The notes below the pieces were generated by a model. That model saw nothing but the letters and a program-made list of their open reading frames with translations, was not told the DNA's origin and made no database searches. Source: Chryseobacterium luquanense (GTDB taxonomy: Bacteria; Bacteroidota; Bacteroidia; Flavobacteriales; Weeksellaceae). Taken from it: a DNA stretch of 64,000 bases. Shown one piece after another: positions 1-9,117 of the stretch. Both the position numbers and the translations under genes were made by a program. Numbering within the stretch: the stretch's first letter is position 1; each line of letters opens with the position of its first letter. The DNA lies in assembly GCF_026460945.1 (NCBI RefSeq), contig NZ_JAOVZV010000022.1:62001-126000 (forward strand), given 5' to 3'.

Positions 1-51
1 GCTGCTATCAGAAAAGTATTTTCGGAATGTTGAAACTATAATAAATGAAGA

Positions 52-85
52 ACCCTATACATATATTATTATATAGATATAGGGT
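52..85 (-). terminator. AT-rich hairpin 3' of the primase-like gene
   Basis: The arms accctata (52-59) and tatagggt (78-85) are perfect inverted repeats and the AT-rich interior can extend the stem. It lies just past the stop of the leftward gene at 115-1149, so a 3'-end hairpin or terminator is likely. No clear T tract follows on the minus strand. Confidence 0.4.
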
Positions 86-114
86 AATTGAGTAGTTTAT
101 ATTATTAAGGAATA

Positions 115-1149
115 TCAACATCTATACTTTCTCCAATCTTCTTTTATTAGGAAATCAGCAATATCTAATCCATCTATCTTTTCCTGATATGTAGCTTTTC
201 TTTCAAGAAAGTCCGAAACTATGAACTGTACGCCGGGAATTTTATCCTTAAAATAGTTTGCTTTATTCTCCCACTGTTTAAAAGTAGAACCATCTTTTGA
301 TAAATCCGGATATAGTGTAACTTTTCTGTTTTTAAGAATCTTTAATCTGTCAAGAGTAAATGTATCTTTGCTACCAACAGCTAACCAGATCTTATCATTC
401 TGTTCTCGAGGAAATCCATAATACAATGTTCCATATATTACAGTTTTAGGAGCCTCAACCAATACTACAGGATTGTCTGGAAATTGTTTGAGAAGATGCT
501 CTCCAAACAGGCAGGAAACCTTTTTCTCACTCTTAAAATAAGAACTTAACCAAGGCGGAATCGGCAAAAGGTTACCCTTTAAATATCGCACTAGCATGCT
601 ATGAAAAAAATCAGGTTTCCCTTTAGTATTGTTATTAACATCAAATTGTTTTACATGTACAGCTCTAATATTACTGTTGATATCTATAAAAGGAAATGCA
701 ACCGCCCCTTGTTTGCTACCTTTAACAATTGTTCCCAATTTATAAAGTTTTGCAACTTCATCAATATCTTTTTTACAAAAAGGATGGCGGACATTCACTA
801 GTAAGTTATTAAGAAAAGCATTCTTACTATATCTGTTTTCATTTACAATTTTTTCAAAAGTTTGCTTGTCAAAAAAGACCAGTGGTAAATCTCTGTTTTT
901 TTTAACAAATTTCGAATCAGCTATAACGTGATTTGATATATATCTATCAAGATAAGGATTTTTATGATGCTGACAATTATTACTGCGGTCACATCTGCCG
1001 TACTTTTCGGGAAGGTATTCCATGGTTATAATGTCTCTATATCTGGCAAAAGTTTTCTCTTCACATTTGGGACAGTAAAACTTTTTGCTACTTTTATCAA
1101 GTTGGAACTTAAAATTTTGTTTCATAAATAAGTTTTTAAAACGAAGCAT
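115..1149 (-). CDS. Primase-like zinc-finger protein of an integrative element (DUF6371-like)
   Basis: The 344-aa protein starts with a zinc-ribbon-like segment: YCPKCEEKT near residue 25, then CDRSNNCQHH near residue 53. The middle and C-terminal parts (about 140-340) read like the TOPRIM-type region of CHC2/DUF6371 primase-like proteins, which are common next to helicases on Bacteroidota mobile elements (LVEAPKTVIYGTL, LYPDLSKDG). It lies 57 bp downstream of the D5-type helicase on the same strand, so the two probably act together in replication of the excised element. The family name is from memory of similar proteins; the zinc ligands are seen directly. Function in priming is inferred. 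Confidence 0.6.
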   Translation of the reverse strand: MLRFKNLFMKQNFKFQLDKSSKKFYCPKCEEKTFARYRDIITMEYLPEKYGRCDRSNNCQHHKNPYLDRYISNHVIADSKFVKKNRDLPLVFFDKQTFEKIVNENRYSKNAFLNNLLVNVRHPFCKKDIDEVAKLYKLGTIVKGSKQGAVAFPFIDINSNIRAVHVKQFDVNNNTKGKPDFFHSMLVRYLKGNLLPIPPWLSSYFKSEKKVSCLFGEHLLKQFPDNPVVLVEAPKTVIYGTLYYGFPREQNDKIWLAVGSKDTFTLDRLKILKNRKVTLYPDLSKDGSTFKQWENKANYFKDKIPGVQFIVSDFLERKATYQEKIDGLDIADFLIKEDWRKYRC

Positions 1150-1206
1150 TTGCTACATTTGCTACATAACTTTGTACAGTGCAGGAAATGCTTCAAATGC
1201 TGATTA

Positions 1207-2682
1207 TTACAAAACTTTTTTTAAGGCATTAACTACTGTTCCAAAGCTTTTTCGACTTGTTTCAAAGCCCATGTTTCTAAGTCTTTCCGTAAAAGTTTTT
1301 AAAGAGCATTGCTTTAAACCGCTCTCATCACAATAGCAGCGATAATCATAAAACAGTTCTTTAAGAGCAATTTCGTTTGTAACTGAAGTTGAGATTTCAT
1401 TGTCAGTAAGAAACATTTTAACGCTGTCACTCTGAGTTCTATATTGCTCAACTGCTAAACGAGCTGCATCGCATTCTGAAAACTTCTTTTGGCTTATAAG
1501 GCGATGAAGAGCTTGAATCACTAGATTTAGAACCCCAGGCATCTCAGCAGAAATAATTTTTGTATGAAGATCTTTATCCTGTTGTTCTGCAGGAATTGTA
1601 ATGTTAAAAGGTATTATTAAAAACCGTCTAAAGTATCCGTTCGTCTGTTCAACATCTTTTGGAAGTTCATTACAATTAAAAATAAGTTTAGCATATTTTT
1701 TTAGGATAAAAGGCTGTCCGTAAGGTAACCTTGCTTCTACAGGTTCGCCGGAAACTAACTGTTTAAAGATAGACGCCTCAAGTTTTCCGTTAATTTCACT
1801 AGCGTAGTTAACAAGTTTATCAGATAACTTTGCTCGATAGTAACCATTTTCATTTGTTAAGCTTTGTAAAGAAAAGTTGCTAATGTTTTTTTCTCCTAAA
1901 AGCGCATTAACAATTTCAAAAAAGACACTTTTACCATTAGCTCCAGTGCCGTACAAGATCAGTGCTTTTTCTTCTTTCATTACTTTACTTCCATGTTTAA
2001 AGAATAAAAAGGCTATGTATTCAAGTAGAACTTTTTGGCTTTGCTCATCTGGTAAAACTTGGTTTAAATAGTTTTTGAATAGTGGACATTTTGCTTCAGG
2101 ATCATACCTGTAAGGTAGCTGGTAAAGTAGAAAATCTGAACTATTAAAATTTCTTGTTTTAATCCCTTCCTGTGTAAATTCTAATGTTTCATTCAAGAGA
2201 TTCACCATTACCTTATTATTATCTTCTTTAGGATTTGGAAGATATGCTCTAGACATAAACTGCTTATACAGTTGTTCCCGGAATTGATAAAATTTAGCTG
2301 TAAAAACAGGAACTCCAAGTCTTTCCGCTGCGGAACCAAGAAAATGTTCAAATTCTTCTTTAGGGACTTCTTCCCAGAAGCAACCATTATATAAATAAAT
2401 TAAATTATTTTTTTTGCAGAGACCCCATTTCTTTTGCGCTTCTTCTAAAATGTGATCTACTATTATTACAAGATAATGATTGTTTTTAATCTTTTGATTG
2501 ATTTCTTTATCATTTTCCTGAATGTCAGAATCTGAAGTATCAGTAGAATTTGTGGGATTTGTTTTTGGTTCAATTGCTTTTAAATCTTTTAAGATAAGCT
2601 CTTCATAATCCATAGGCTTATACATTTCTAATAACTGTCCTAGGATTTCTGTGTGTTGTACAGGAATGTTTTGTTTTTCCAT
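1207..2682 (-). CDS. D5/P4-family phage-plasmid helicase (SF3-type)
   Basis: This is a 491-aa protein with a Walker A motif GTGANGKS at residues 245-252 and a sensor-like LIFNCNELP near 334-342, the layout of the C-terminal SF3 helicase half of P4-type primase-helicases (D5_N plus DUF5906 region). Residues 70-200 match the upstream D5_N-like part. The far C-terminus has a winged-helix-like segment (ALKELFYDYRCYCDESG). It sits 3 bp downstream of a small HTH gene and just upstream of the primase-like gene, giving an HTH-helicase-primase replication block for island A. Mechanism is from family knowledge; it looks intact. Confidence 0.8.
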   Translation of the reverse strand: MEKQNIPVQHTEILGQLLEMYKPMDYEELILKDLKAIEPKTNPTNSTDTSDSDIQENDKEINQKIKNNHYLVIIVDHILEEAQKKWGLCKKNNLIYLYNGCFWEEVPKEEFEHFLGSAAERLGVPVFTAKFYQFREQLYKQFMSRAYLPNPKEDNNKVMVNLLNETLEFTQEGIKTRNFNSSDFLLYQLPYRYDPEAKCPLFKNYLNQVLPDEQSQKVLLEYIAFLFFKHGSKVMKEEKALILYGTGANGKSVFFEIVNALLGEKNISNFSLQSLTNENGYYRAKLSDKLVNYASEINGKLEASIFKQLVSGEPVEARLPYGQPFILKKYAKLIFNCNELPKDVEQTNGYFRRFLIIPFNITIPAEQQDKDLHTKIISAEMPGVLNLVIQALHRLISQKKFSECDAARLAVEQYRTQSDSVKMFLTDNEISTSVTNEIALKELFYDYRCYCDESGLKQCSLKTFTERLRNMGFETSRKSFGTVVNALKKVL

Positions 2683-2685
2683 TTT

Positions 2686-3048
2686 TTATTTTTTTGTTCT
2701 TGTTCTTGTTTTGTTAATAAAATATGCATCTGCAGCATTAGCAATTTCTAAAGATGATCTGACTTTATTCTGTCTAAGATTCTCAAGAAGTTCGGTTTTG
2801 AAAAAGTAGATCATTTTACCATTTTTCATATATGGTAATTCTCCTCTTGAAACTTTAGAATAAATTGTGGGTACTGCTAGATGAAGTAATTTAGCTGCCT
2901 GCTCTACATTCAAAAGAACATCATCATCATCTTTGTTGTTTGATTTATCTTCAGATTGTGATATAATAAGTTCTTTAAGTTCAGAAATCTGATTTTTCAA
3001 ATCTAAAACAGCCGCAGGTAATTGCTCAAATGTTATCGCTTTGCTCAT
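2686..3048 (-). CDS. Excisionase/MerR-type HTH DNA-binding protein
   Basis: I chose the start MSKAITFEQL at 3048; an in-frame ATG nine codons upstream also exists. The protein is about 120 aa, has a coiled-coil-like N-terminus (LKNQISELKELI), then a helix-turn-helix of the excisionase class: LLNVEQAAKLLHLAVPTIYSKVSRGELPYMKNGKMIYF is the signature order (shown here only as the pattern AAKLL...PTIYSKVSRGELP). Such proteins bind att arms or element promoters. It precedes the helicase by 3 bp, so the two are co-transcribed. Confidence 0.7.
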   Translation of the reverse strand: MSKAITFEQLPAAVLDLKNQISELKELIISQSEDKSNNKDDDDVLLNVEQAAKLLHLAVPTIYSKVSRGELPYMKNGKMIYFFKTELLENLRQNKVRSSLEIANAADAYFINKTRTRTKK

Positions 3049-3205
3049 AACTCTTTTATTTGTTTTGTTATGCAATGTTACGGCAAGGATTTATGGTTAA
3101 AAAGGTGGGATTTATGGTTGATTGATTATCAATTTGTTATGGTTTGGTGTAAAACAAAAAAACCGATGCTATTAACACCGGAATCTTTTATTGTTTGTAT
3201 GCTAC

Positions 3206-3913
3206 TTATCTTAATAAAGTTTTATACAGTTCAGTATCAGAAAGATTAGAAAAGTGATTTAACGTGCGGACTACACAAAAAAAATTTTTATCCTGAGATA
3301 ATTGCATATTCCCTAATTCTCTATAAATTTCATTCAAAATTTTTGCAACCTTAGTTTTCGTCATTCGTCTTAATTCGATTTTTTTTGAAATCTCATAATC
3401 TTGAAATTGAAAGAATGCAGATAGAGTATCCACAAAATATTTATAGTCATCTATGGTATAGAATGCGTATTCCCAACCTTTATGTGAAATATTTTCAAAT
3501 TGTTCCTGAATTAATATTTTTGTTGGATTTTGATCACTTTCGTTACAATAATCTACTAAAGTTGGAGTCGATAGTGAGAACTTGAGAGAAATTTCTTTTT
3601 TACGTTTTTCAAGTAGGAGAAGTCTCTTATTCAATCGGTTATTTAACAAGATTGAAAAATTTTCATAGCCTACCATATTTTCGAAAGGGTAGGAATATAA
3701 TGGCTTTGATAGTTCGGCTAAAACGGATTCAGATGATTTGATTTCTTTCTCTAAAAAGTCAATTTCTTCACTTTCAGGTGATTGGGATAAATATTCCTTA
3801 AGCCTGATTTTATAATTATTGGCATATTTTTCTACTGAGTAGAAAATAGGAAGATTTTCCTGCAGGCAATTATCTGATATAAATCTCAAAACATATTCAT
3901 TATATTTTTTCAA
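3206..3913 (-). CDS. Hypothetical protein of island A
   Basis: I do not recognise this 235-aa protein. It is rich in charged and aromatic residues, has an amphipathic helical region around residues 40-110 with many Lys and Glu, and no signal peptide or obvious motif. The C-terminal third (KIELRRMTKTKVAKILNEIYREL) is weakly reminiscent of RteC-type regulators of Bacteroidota conjugative elements, but this is only an impression. Its start overlaps the end of the next upstream gene by 14 bp, so the two are probably translationally coupled. Confidence 0.55.
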   Translation of the reverse strand: MKKYNEYVLRFISDNCLQENLPIFYSVEKYANNYKIRLKEYLSQSPESEEIDFLEKEIKSSESVLAELSKPLYSYPFENMVGYENFSILLNNRLNKRLLLLEKRKKEISLKFSLSTPTLVDYCNESDQNPTKILIQEQFENISHKGWEYAFYTIDDYKYFVDTLSAFFQFQDYEISKKIELRRMTKTKVAKILNEIYRELGNMQLSQDKNFFCVVRTLNHFSNLSDTELYKTLLR

Positions 3914-4190
3914 GAGAATAATAGCAATTTCCCATCGATGTAATTTCGATTGTAGAAGGGCTACTTAGATGTACTGCAAATATTTGTCTTACAGTAAGCG
4001 ACTTCGTTGAGGGTATAATTTCATCAATGTTAATATAATAATCGAATAGTTTTCCTGAGTGGAGATCATCTTGATCTTTGTTTAAAGATTCGAAGATTTT
4101 AGCTCGTAGGAAAAAAAAGGCGGCACTGACTGAGGGGGCAAAGTCGAAAACGTCTTCTTCTATTTCCCATTCTTTTTGTAAGGTTATCAT
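3900..4190 (-). CDS. Small hypothetical protein coupled to the 3206 gene
   Basis: This is a 96-aa protein with no recognisable domain. It ends 14 bp inside the following gene and begins immediately next to the integrase stop (4191), so it lies in the integrase-proximal operon of island A. Residues 20-45 contain a helix (SAAFFFLRAKIFESLN). No function can be assigned. Confidence 0.5.
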   Translation of the reverse strand: MITLQKEWEIEEDVFDFAPSVSAAFFFLRAKIFESLNKDQDDLHSGKLFDYYINIDEIIPSTKSLTVRQIFAVHLSSPSTIEITSMGNCYYSLEKI

Positions 4191-5348
4191 TTAATCTAGT
4201 TCTAATTTTATTTTATCAGCAGCAATTCTTTTACTCTGATCGACCACCTTTGCATAAATTTGTGTCGTTGATAAATTTTTATGACCAAGCATTTTTGAAA
4301 CTGTATATATATCAGTTCCGTTAAAGAGTTGTAAAGTTGCAAATGTATGCCGGAAACAGTGAAATGTTATATCCTTATCAATTCCTGCATCTTTAACCCA
4401 TCTTTGCAACTCCTTATTAACATAGGCGGAGTATTTTAAACCCTGAAATACTTTTTCTATTTTATCCATATCATTTGGATCGGTCTTACCATTTGTAAAA
4501 GAGTATGCCTGTGAGGAAATTGGCAAATAATTATCTCTGTGAGTTTTTTGCCGCTTACTTATAATATTATATCCGCTATCTTTTGTAAAAGAAATGTCCC
4601 CCCAAGTTAGATTTTGAATTTCTTTAAAAGCTAAACCTGTGAGTGCAGAAAATAACGCTGCTCTTTTCATTACTTCATTTTTGAAAGGTGTCTTCGCCAA
4701 AGCATTTAATTCCTCAATTGTAACAAACTCTCTTCTAGTTTCTTCAGTTTTTATGGATTCCACTTTCGCATTTAAATCAATTTGTAAATAACCATCTTTA
4801 AATGCTTGTTTCAGAACACCTTTAATTTTATTAAAATAGGAAACAGCAGAATTTTGAGATAAACGAACCTTATCACTTTTGCGACTTTTAGTGGTTAAAA
4901 GATACTCCTTGAATTGTTCTAAGAGATTTTCATTCAAATCTGCAAATTTTAAAGTACCACTCGTAAAATTTTCTAAATAATAAAGAGCAGAAATCCAATT
5001 GTCATAATTTGATGATTTTTTTTATTAGCAATTGTACGAGCATAATCGACAAAGTCCTTTTGACCTATTTTTTTAATAAGTAACTGTTGTTTTTCAAACT
5101 CACTATATATTTCCGGTTTGTTTAGAAAGTTTTCTCTTTTGTAGCTAATACTTTTTGCTATCTAAGGTTTCGATATTGTGTTTTTTTTCTGCTGCAGTTT
5201 TAGGTTTTTCTAAAATATACATCCCTAAAAATTCTCGACGTGTTGAAGCTCCTGTTTCAGGATTTTTTATTGCTGGATAAAAGTCTAAATACAGACTTTT
5301 TCTTCCTTTAGAGATTGGTTTTTCTCTTAATGTAACTTTTATCATCAA
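4191..5348 (-). pseudogene. Tyrosine integrase of island A, broken by two frameshifts
   Basis: Three reading frames together give a normal Bacteroidota tyrosine integrase of about 385 aa. The N-terminal arm-binding part is at 5145-5348 (TLREKPISKGRKSLYLDFYP) and runs into a stop after DSKKY. The next part continues in another frame (IAKSISYKRENFLNKPEIY). A second shift at an 8-A run (T8 at 5016-5023) separates it from SSNYDNWISALYYLENF and the catalytic domain at 4191-4937. That domain keeps Arg in ALTGLAFKEI-type context, HCFRHTFA and the HKNLSTTQIYAK tyrosine. One extra A in the run would restore the second frame. It is either a true pseudogene or carries assembly indels. It lies next to the 6131 att-like site, as expected for an integrase. 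Confidence 0.75.
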
Positions 5349-5354
5349 TTAGTC

Positions 5355-5923
5355 TTATTTTATATTGTTGAAAATTTCATTAATGATATCTTTCGACACA
5401 TACACAAACTTGCCTTTTTGCTGCTTGCGAATATTTTCTCTTTTTATAATATTTTGCAATGCCGTCTGTGAAATATTAATTTTTTTTTTGTACCTCTGAA
5501 ATTGTATAACATTTTTGAAATATCGAAGATTATTAATTCTTTTTTTTCTATTATTTCTTTATTTAAACAAGTGTCAAATAATTTATCAATACTTGATCTT
5601 TTAATTCTTGTTAGTCTGCTGCCTAAATTTCTTGCTGGAATACTTCCATGTTCAATGTAGTAGTAAACTGTTCTAATAGAGCAGCTAAGAAGTTTTGCTG
5701 TTTCTTTGACGGTTAAAAAATCTTTGTTCCTTTCATCAAAAGTCTTCTCTGATTTTGGATTACTTACTTGATTTATTACTGCGTTTATCTTTTCTGCTCT
5801 TTTTCTCGACTTATAAGTTCTTTTTGAACAAACCTCTCCGCAATATCTGGTTACAGTAGTTCTTGCAATAAAATCATTTCCGCAGTATTCACAACTTTTT
5901 TTAATTTCAATTTTACTGCTCAT
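5355..5923 (-). pseudogene. Two-HTH zinc-finger DNA-binding protein, frameshifted near the C-terminus
   Basis: The uninterrupted part is 5444-5923 (159 aa): a Cys4-like N-terminus (CEYCGNDF ... RYCGEVCSKR) followed by an excisionase-type HTH (VKETAKLLSCSIRTVYYYIEHG). After residue 135 the frame is lost. Reading across an A5 run and an A10 run (T10 at 5480-5489) restores the second HTH typical of this family (YTISEVQ then NISQTALQNIIKRENIRK, ending at 5355). Both shifts are explained by one extra A each. Full-length relatives are about 190-290 aa with two HTHs and sit next to integrases. Like the integrase, this may be decay or sequencing error. Confidence 0.6.
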
Positions 5924-6130
5924 TTTAATATTAATAAGTGAATTTTTATGTAATTAAGTGCAATTAGGTGCAAAAATAAAAACCTTTTCAGATTATATTT
6001 CTCTCATTTATCAAATTCAAAAAACGAATAACAAAGCAAATTAAAAACAAAAATAAAATCAAACAAAACTCCTATTTAAAAGGGTTGTGTTTGATTTTGT
6101 ATAATTTTGTTTGTTGTTGTTTTGTAATGA

Positions 6131-6148
6131 TTACTTTCCGATACAGTA
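6131..6148. repeat. att-like direct repeat, distal end of island B
   Basis: ttactttccgatacagta matches the last 18 bases of mnmE on the plus strand (39774-39791, ttatttcccgatacagaa) at 15 of 18 positions, in the same orientation, with an unbroken core ccgatacag. I interpret the two as the ends of island B. The integrase of island A also lies directly to the left, so this may equally be the island A/B junction in a tandem array. Confidence 0.65.
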
Positions 6149-6186
6149 TCTAAAGAAGTCTGTATTAATGGTAGTTTACGCAGATC

Positions 6187-6342
6187 GAGGTGTACAAAAG
6201 TGGTACAGGATTAAGATGCTGCAACATCTTTTTTTTCTACTTTTCCGCACGAATCTCGTCACATTAAGTACTTGTAAACCATTACTTTACAATATTTTAC
6301 GATAAATTTAAAAGTACATTTGTACTACTTTTGTACACCTCT
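6187..6342. repeat. 20-bp inverted repeat with GGTGTACA motifs, att arm region
   Basis: gaggtgtacaaaagtggtac (6187-6206) and its near-perfect reverse complement at 6323-6342 (19 of 20) flank about 116 bp. Each arm contains GGTGTACA or its complement; a third copy is at 6416-6423. The same octamer recurs four times just upstream of the intact integrase at the other end of island B. I infer integrase or excisionase binding sites. No gene is credible in this 5924-6683 gap. Confidence 0.55.
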
Positions 6343-6381
6343 AAACTTATAAATAACTGTAAATTAGACAATTAACATTTC

Positions 6382-6441
6382 CCGAATGCGCCAGTGATAA
6401 TTGATATATTTCGCCTGTACACCTCAATTTTATCTATTTTT
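6382..6441. repeat. 60-bp direct repeat, copy 1
   Basis: These 60 bp match 10274-10333 at 54 of 60 positions in direct orientation. Both copies start ccgaatgcg, include a tttcgcct(g/a)tacacctc core and end in atctattttt. The copies flank the 6684-9898 gene block. Confidence 0.75.
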
Positions 6442-6683
6442 CGAATAGATATAAATTTGTGATTCGAGCCTTAGTAGTTCAAAGTTCATAATAAGTCTTA
6501 TGAGTTCTGTGCACTTTTCCTCAAAGTTATCGTTTTTTGAAACTTTGTTTTCCATATTATTTACTTTAGGAGACTATGGTACGATTGAACTATATTGAAC
6601 AACTAAAAATAACACTTTGTAAGTATTTAATCAGAAAATATCATGTTCTTCGAAGACTCAATAAAGAGTTCGAGGGCAACTAC

Positions 6684-7670
6684 TTAAATTTCATCTCGTA
6701 GTAATCCAATTGAAAGTCCTAGCGGATATGTTATATCACCCCATTTAAACTTAGAAATCATATCCTCATCATTATGTTGATTAAATTTAACAACAATTAT
6801 CTCAACTTTTTTTTCGGCCAGTTCTTCTAATTCTATTTCATATATTATATCATTTGCAACAAGAACAATATTATCATTATTTATTAATCTGTCCAACTGT
6901 TGTAATATTTCACAGCCAATAACTTCATTAGTTTTACTTATAAAAACTTTAGCTTCGTTTCCATTATTAGTTATGAAATTTGAATTTACTAAACTACAAT
7001 CAATTCTTTCTTCAAGATAAAATGATTCACTTAAGAATACATAACAACAAACAATCTTTTTTTCAGATTTATGCTTGTCATAGCTATCTAAAATATTTTT
7101 TAAAACAGTTATTAAATCAGGTTTAACAAATATTTTTTCTGGCCATATTTCGGAATAAATTTCTATGGTTTTATCCATAGCTTTTTCTAAAAAAATGCCA
7201 TCAATTAGTACTGAAGTATAATTTTTAGGTTCAGCTTTGTTTAGTCTTTGGCTTAATATCTCAGACAAATCTTTATTGAAAAGTTTACTTTTGAAGTAAT
7301 CCAATGTAATTTTATTATCATTTATAGATAAAAAATATTCATTTTTTTTATTAATCTTCCATTCTTTAACTTGTTCTGGCAGAAATAAATAAAGAAAATC
7401 ATTTTTATCTTTATCAATAACATAAAGAAAAACTACAAAATTTTCCTCAATGTAGGATATAGGGATTACTACTGAAGAAGTTCCATTTTTTATATTTCTA
7501 CCTTTACATTGTACTTTAAGAAATCTGGTTTTTTTTAAGTTGATGTTTTGAACAATGATTAAGTCAGTTCCTTCTTCATCGAAGAAAGGTTCTGTAACTT
7601 TAAATTCATACTTTAAAAGCTCAGAAGAGATATGATTTTCTGCTTGTTTCTGGAGTGGTTTAATATCCAT
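6684..7670 (-). CDS. PD-(D/E)XK-nuclease-like protein, unknown system
   Basis: The 328-aa protein begins with a fold resembling DUF4365-type or Hjc-like nucleases: a helix with QAENHISSELL, then GTDLIIVQ near residue 35 and KVQCKGR near residue 52, the D...QxK spacing of PD-(D/E)XK enzymes. The C-terminal part (160-328) is unknown, with a strand-rich segment NDNIVLVANDIIYEIE. No signal peptide or membrane segment. It is alone on its strand between the 60-bp repeat and the metallo-beta-lactamase operon, within a defence-rich island, so an antiviral role is possible. The nuclease call rests on motifs only. Confidence 0.5.
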   Translation of the reverse strand: MDIKPLQKQAENHISSELLKYEFKVTEPFFDEEGTDLIIVQNINLKKTRFLKVQCKGRNIKNGTSSVVIPISYIEENFVVFLYVIDKDKNDFLYLFLPEQVKEWKINKKNEYFLSINDNKITLDYFKSKLFNKDLSEILSQRLNKAEPKNYTSVLIDGIFLEKAMDKTIEIYSEIWPEKIFVKPDLITVLKNILDSYDKHKSEKKIVCCYVFLSESFYLEERIDCSLVNSNFITNNGNEAKVFISKTNEVIGCEILQQLDRLINNDNIVLVANDIIYEIELEELAEKKVEIIVVKFNQHNDEDMISKFKWGDITYPLGLSIGLLRDEI

Positions 7671-8002
7671 AAATTGTTATTTATCGTCATTTTTCACTAT
7701 ATTTTGGGATTGTGTTTTGTGCCAAAATTTCAGGTACTAAGAAATCATAATTAAAATTATTTAATAATTCATTTAAATCATCTTAAATCGACGCAAGTAA
7801 TTGATCTGGAAAAAGAGTAATATAGTTTTTATCATAATTACTTTAGTATTTATGTTCCAGATTGAATTTGTTTTTTTACAATTTTAAGTCACTAATTTTC
7901 TAAACATATAAATCGTAATGTGTAGGGAGCTTACACAACTCGCTAATATAGTTTTCTAAGAGAAATGTACAGAATAAGATGATAATTTTTCTAAATTATT
8001 TA
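7671..8002. other. Gap between PD-(D/E)XK-like gene and MBL gene
   Basis: I see no gene in these 332 AT-rich bases. An 8-bp inverted repeat (atctggaa at 7804-7811, ttccagat at 7855-7862) could form a weak hairpin 3' of the leftward metallo-beta-lactamase operon or in the promoter region of the leftward gene at 7670. Confidence 0.3.
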
Positions 8003-8965
8003 CTATATTTTAGTTGCATCACCAAATAGTTCCTCTGAATATTCCCTTTTTGTAATATCATAGACTGTTTTCACATAACCATAACCTGCGGTTCCATCTC
8101 CAGTTGAAATAAAGGAGTTTACATATTTCTTATAATCTCTAACTAAATTTTTATCAGGAAGACTATTTGCCCTGTAAGTTGTTGAAACAGCGGTAGGAAT
8201 TTTATGTCCATTATAAACCGACTCAATTTTATGTAATAGTTTTGTAGATGTATTAGAAGTGTGATGTGGAGTTTTAATATATGTTAGATTTTCAAATAAA
8301 TATTCAGGCATTAAACTTATTGTTGGGTTTTCAATATCTCCACCAAAAAGTAAATTTAATTCACCAACTTTAAATAAGGAGGCAATTGAGAAATCGTTTT
8401 TTTTTACAATTTTCCCAGTATCTATTCTTCTTCTAATTATTGCAGACATTGGAGCAATAGCTAAAACTTCGAAAGAAAAATTCTTCGAAGTTTTTTCATC
8501 AATATATTGCTTTTTGAAAATTGTATTATGCTGTCCTGCAACGAGTGTAATTGTATGTACATTGTAATTTTGTCCTGTGTTAAAGGCATTGATCTTATCA
8601 AAACAAACGCTAACTTCCGCATTGTATTTTACAAGATCTTCTACATTTCCATTAATGGCCTCAGGAAAATAGAAATTTGTTTTTTTATCACAATAGTGGT
8701 CTATCAAAATTTCAATTCCTACAGAATGATCTTCATCTGTATGCGTCCATATAAAATGATCAATATGTTTTATTTGATAAACATCTAATATGTCTTTAGT
8801 TTTATGTAAAGTCTGTGTTGAGTAACAGTCAATGACAAATGTTAATCGAACATTATCGTTTTTTTTATCCAGTAGAATTATAATTTGACTTTCTCCTTTT
8901 TCAGAATAGCCAACCGTAAAAACTTCTAATGTTAACTCATCGATATCCTCAACAATTTCTTTCAA
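8003..8965 (-). CDS. Metallo-beta-lactamase-fold hydrolase (ComEC-like MBL)
   Basis: This 320-aa protein has the MBL metal motif HTDEDH (in the segment FIWTHTDEDHSVG, about residues 72-84) and a later FGGDIE strand that supplies the bridging Asp. An HHT motif (TPHHTSNT) follows near residue 235. Such ComEC-type MBL domains occur in several anti-phage systems as nucleases or phosphodiesterases. There is no ATG in reach: the frame opens after a TAG 15 nt upstream and the only plausible start is TTG at 8965, overlapping the stop of a 51-aa ORF as TTGA. Translation may depend on coupling, or on -1 slippage at the A7 run in the upstream ORF. It is the last gene of a leftward operon. Confidence 0.7.
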   Translation of the reverse strand: MKEIVEDIDELTLEVFTVGYSEKGESQIIILLDKKNDNVRLTFVIDCYSTQTLHKTKDILDVYQIKHIDHFIWTHTDEDHSVGIEILIDHYCDKKTNFYFPEAINGNVEDLVKYNAEVSVCFDKINAFNTGQNYNVHTITLVAGQHNTIFKKQYIDEKTSKNFSFEVLAIAPMSAIIRRRIDTGKIVKKNDFSIASLFKVGELNLLFGGDIENPTISLMPEYLFENLTYIKTPHHTSNTSTKLLHKIESVYNGHKIPTAVSTTYRANSLPDKNLVRDYKKYVNSFISTGDGTAGYGYVKTVYDITKREYSEELFGDATKI

Positions 8966-9117
8966 TTTCCTTTTTTTCTAATAGGTGGTGCGGAACGAAT
9001 GTTTGAATCTGTTGAAGCAGGACGAGCAGTCCTCCTAACATCAGGAGTGAATGTATTTCCTGCTTTTTTAGCAATGCCACCAGGATGAAAGTTTTTATCA
9101 ATAACTATTCTAGCCAT
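8962..9117 (-). CDS. Small basic 51-aa ORF coupled to the MBL gene
   Basis: ATG at 9117 overlaps the stop of the upstream gene (its TAG is at 9110-9112) and the TGA overlaps the TTG of the MBL gene. The peptide begins MARIVIDKNFHPGGIAKKAG and ends APPIRKKGN; it is basic and has a Pro/Arg-rich tail. Near its end lies AGA AAA AAA GGA. A -1 shift there would fuse it to the MBL protein (RKKRKLKEIVED), giving a product of about 370 aa. It could be a genuine small protein, a leader ORF, or the true N-terminus of the MBL protein separated by one missing A. Confidence 0.5.
   Translation of the reverse strand: MARIVIDKNFHPGGIAKKAGNTFTPDVRRTARPASTDSNIRSAPPIRKKGN

Noticed and set aside
1085..1336. 83-aa ORF opposite the primase and helicase genes
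   Set aside because: It is antisense to two well-supported genes.
6111..6305. 64-aa ORF at the left end of island B
   Set aside because: It overlaps the att-like repeat and the 20-bp inverted repeat arm; no homologous look.
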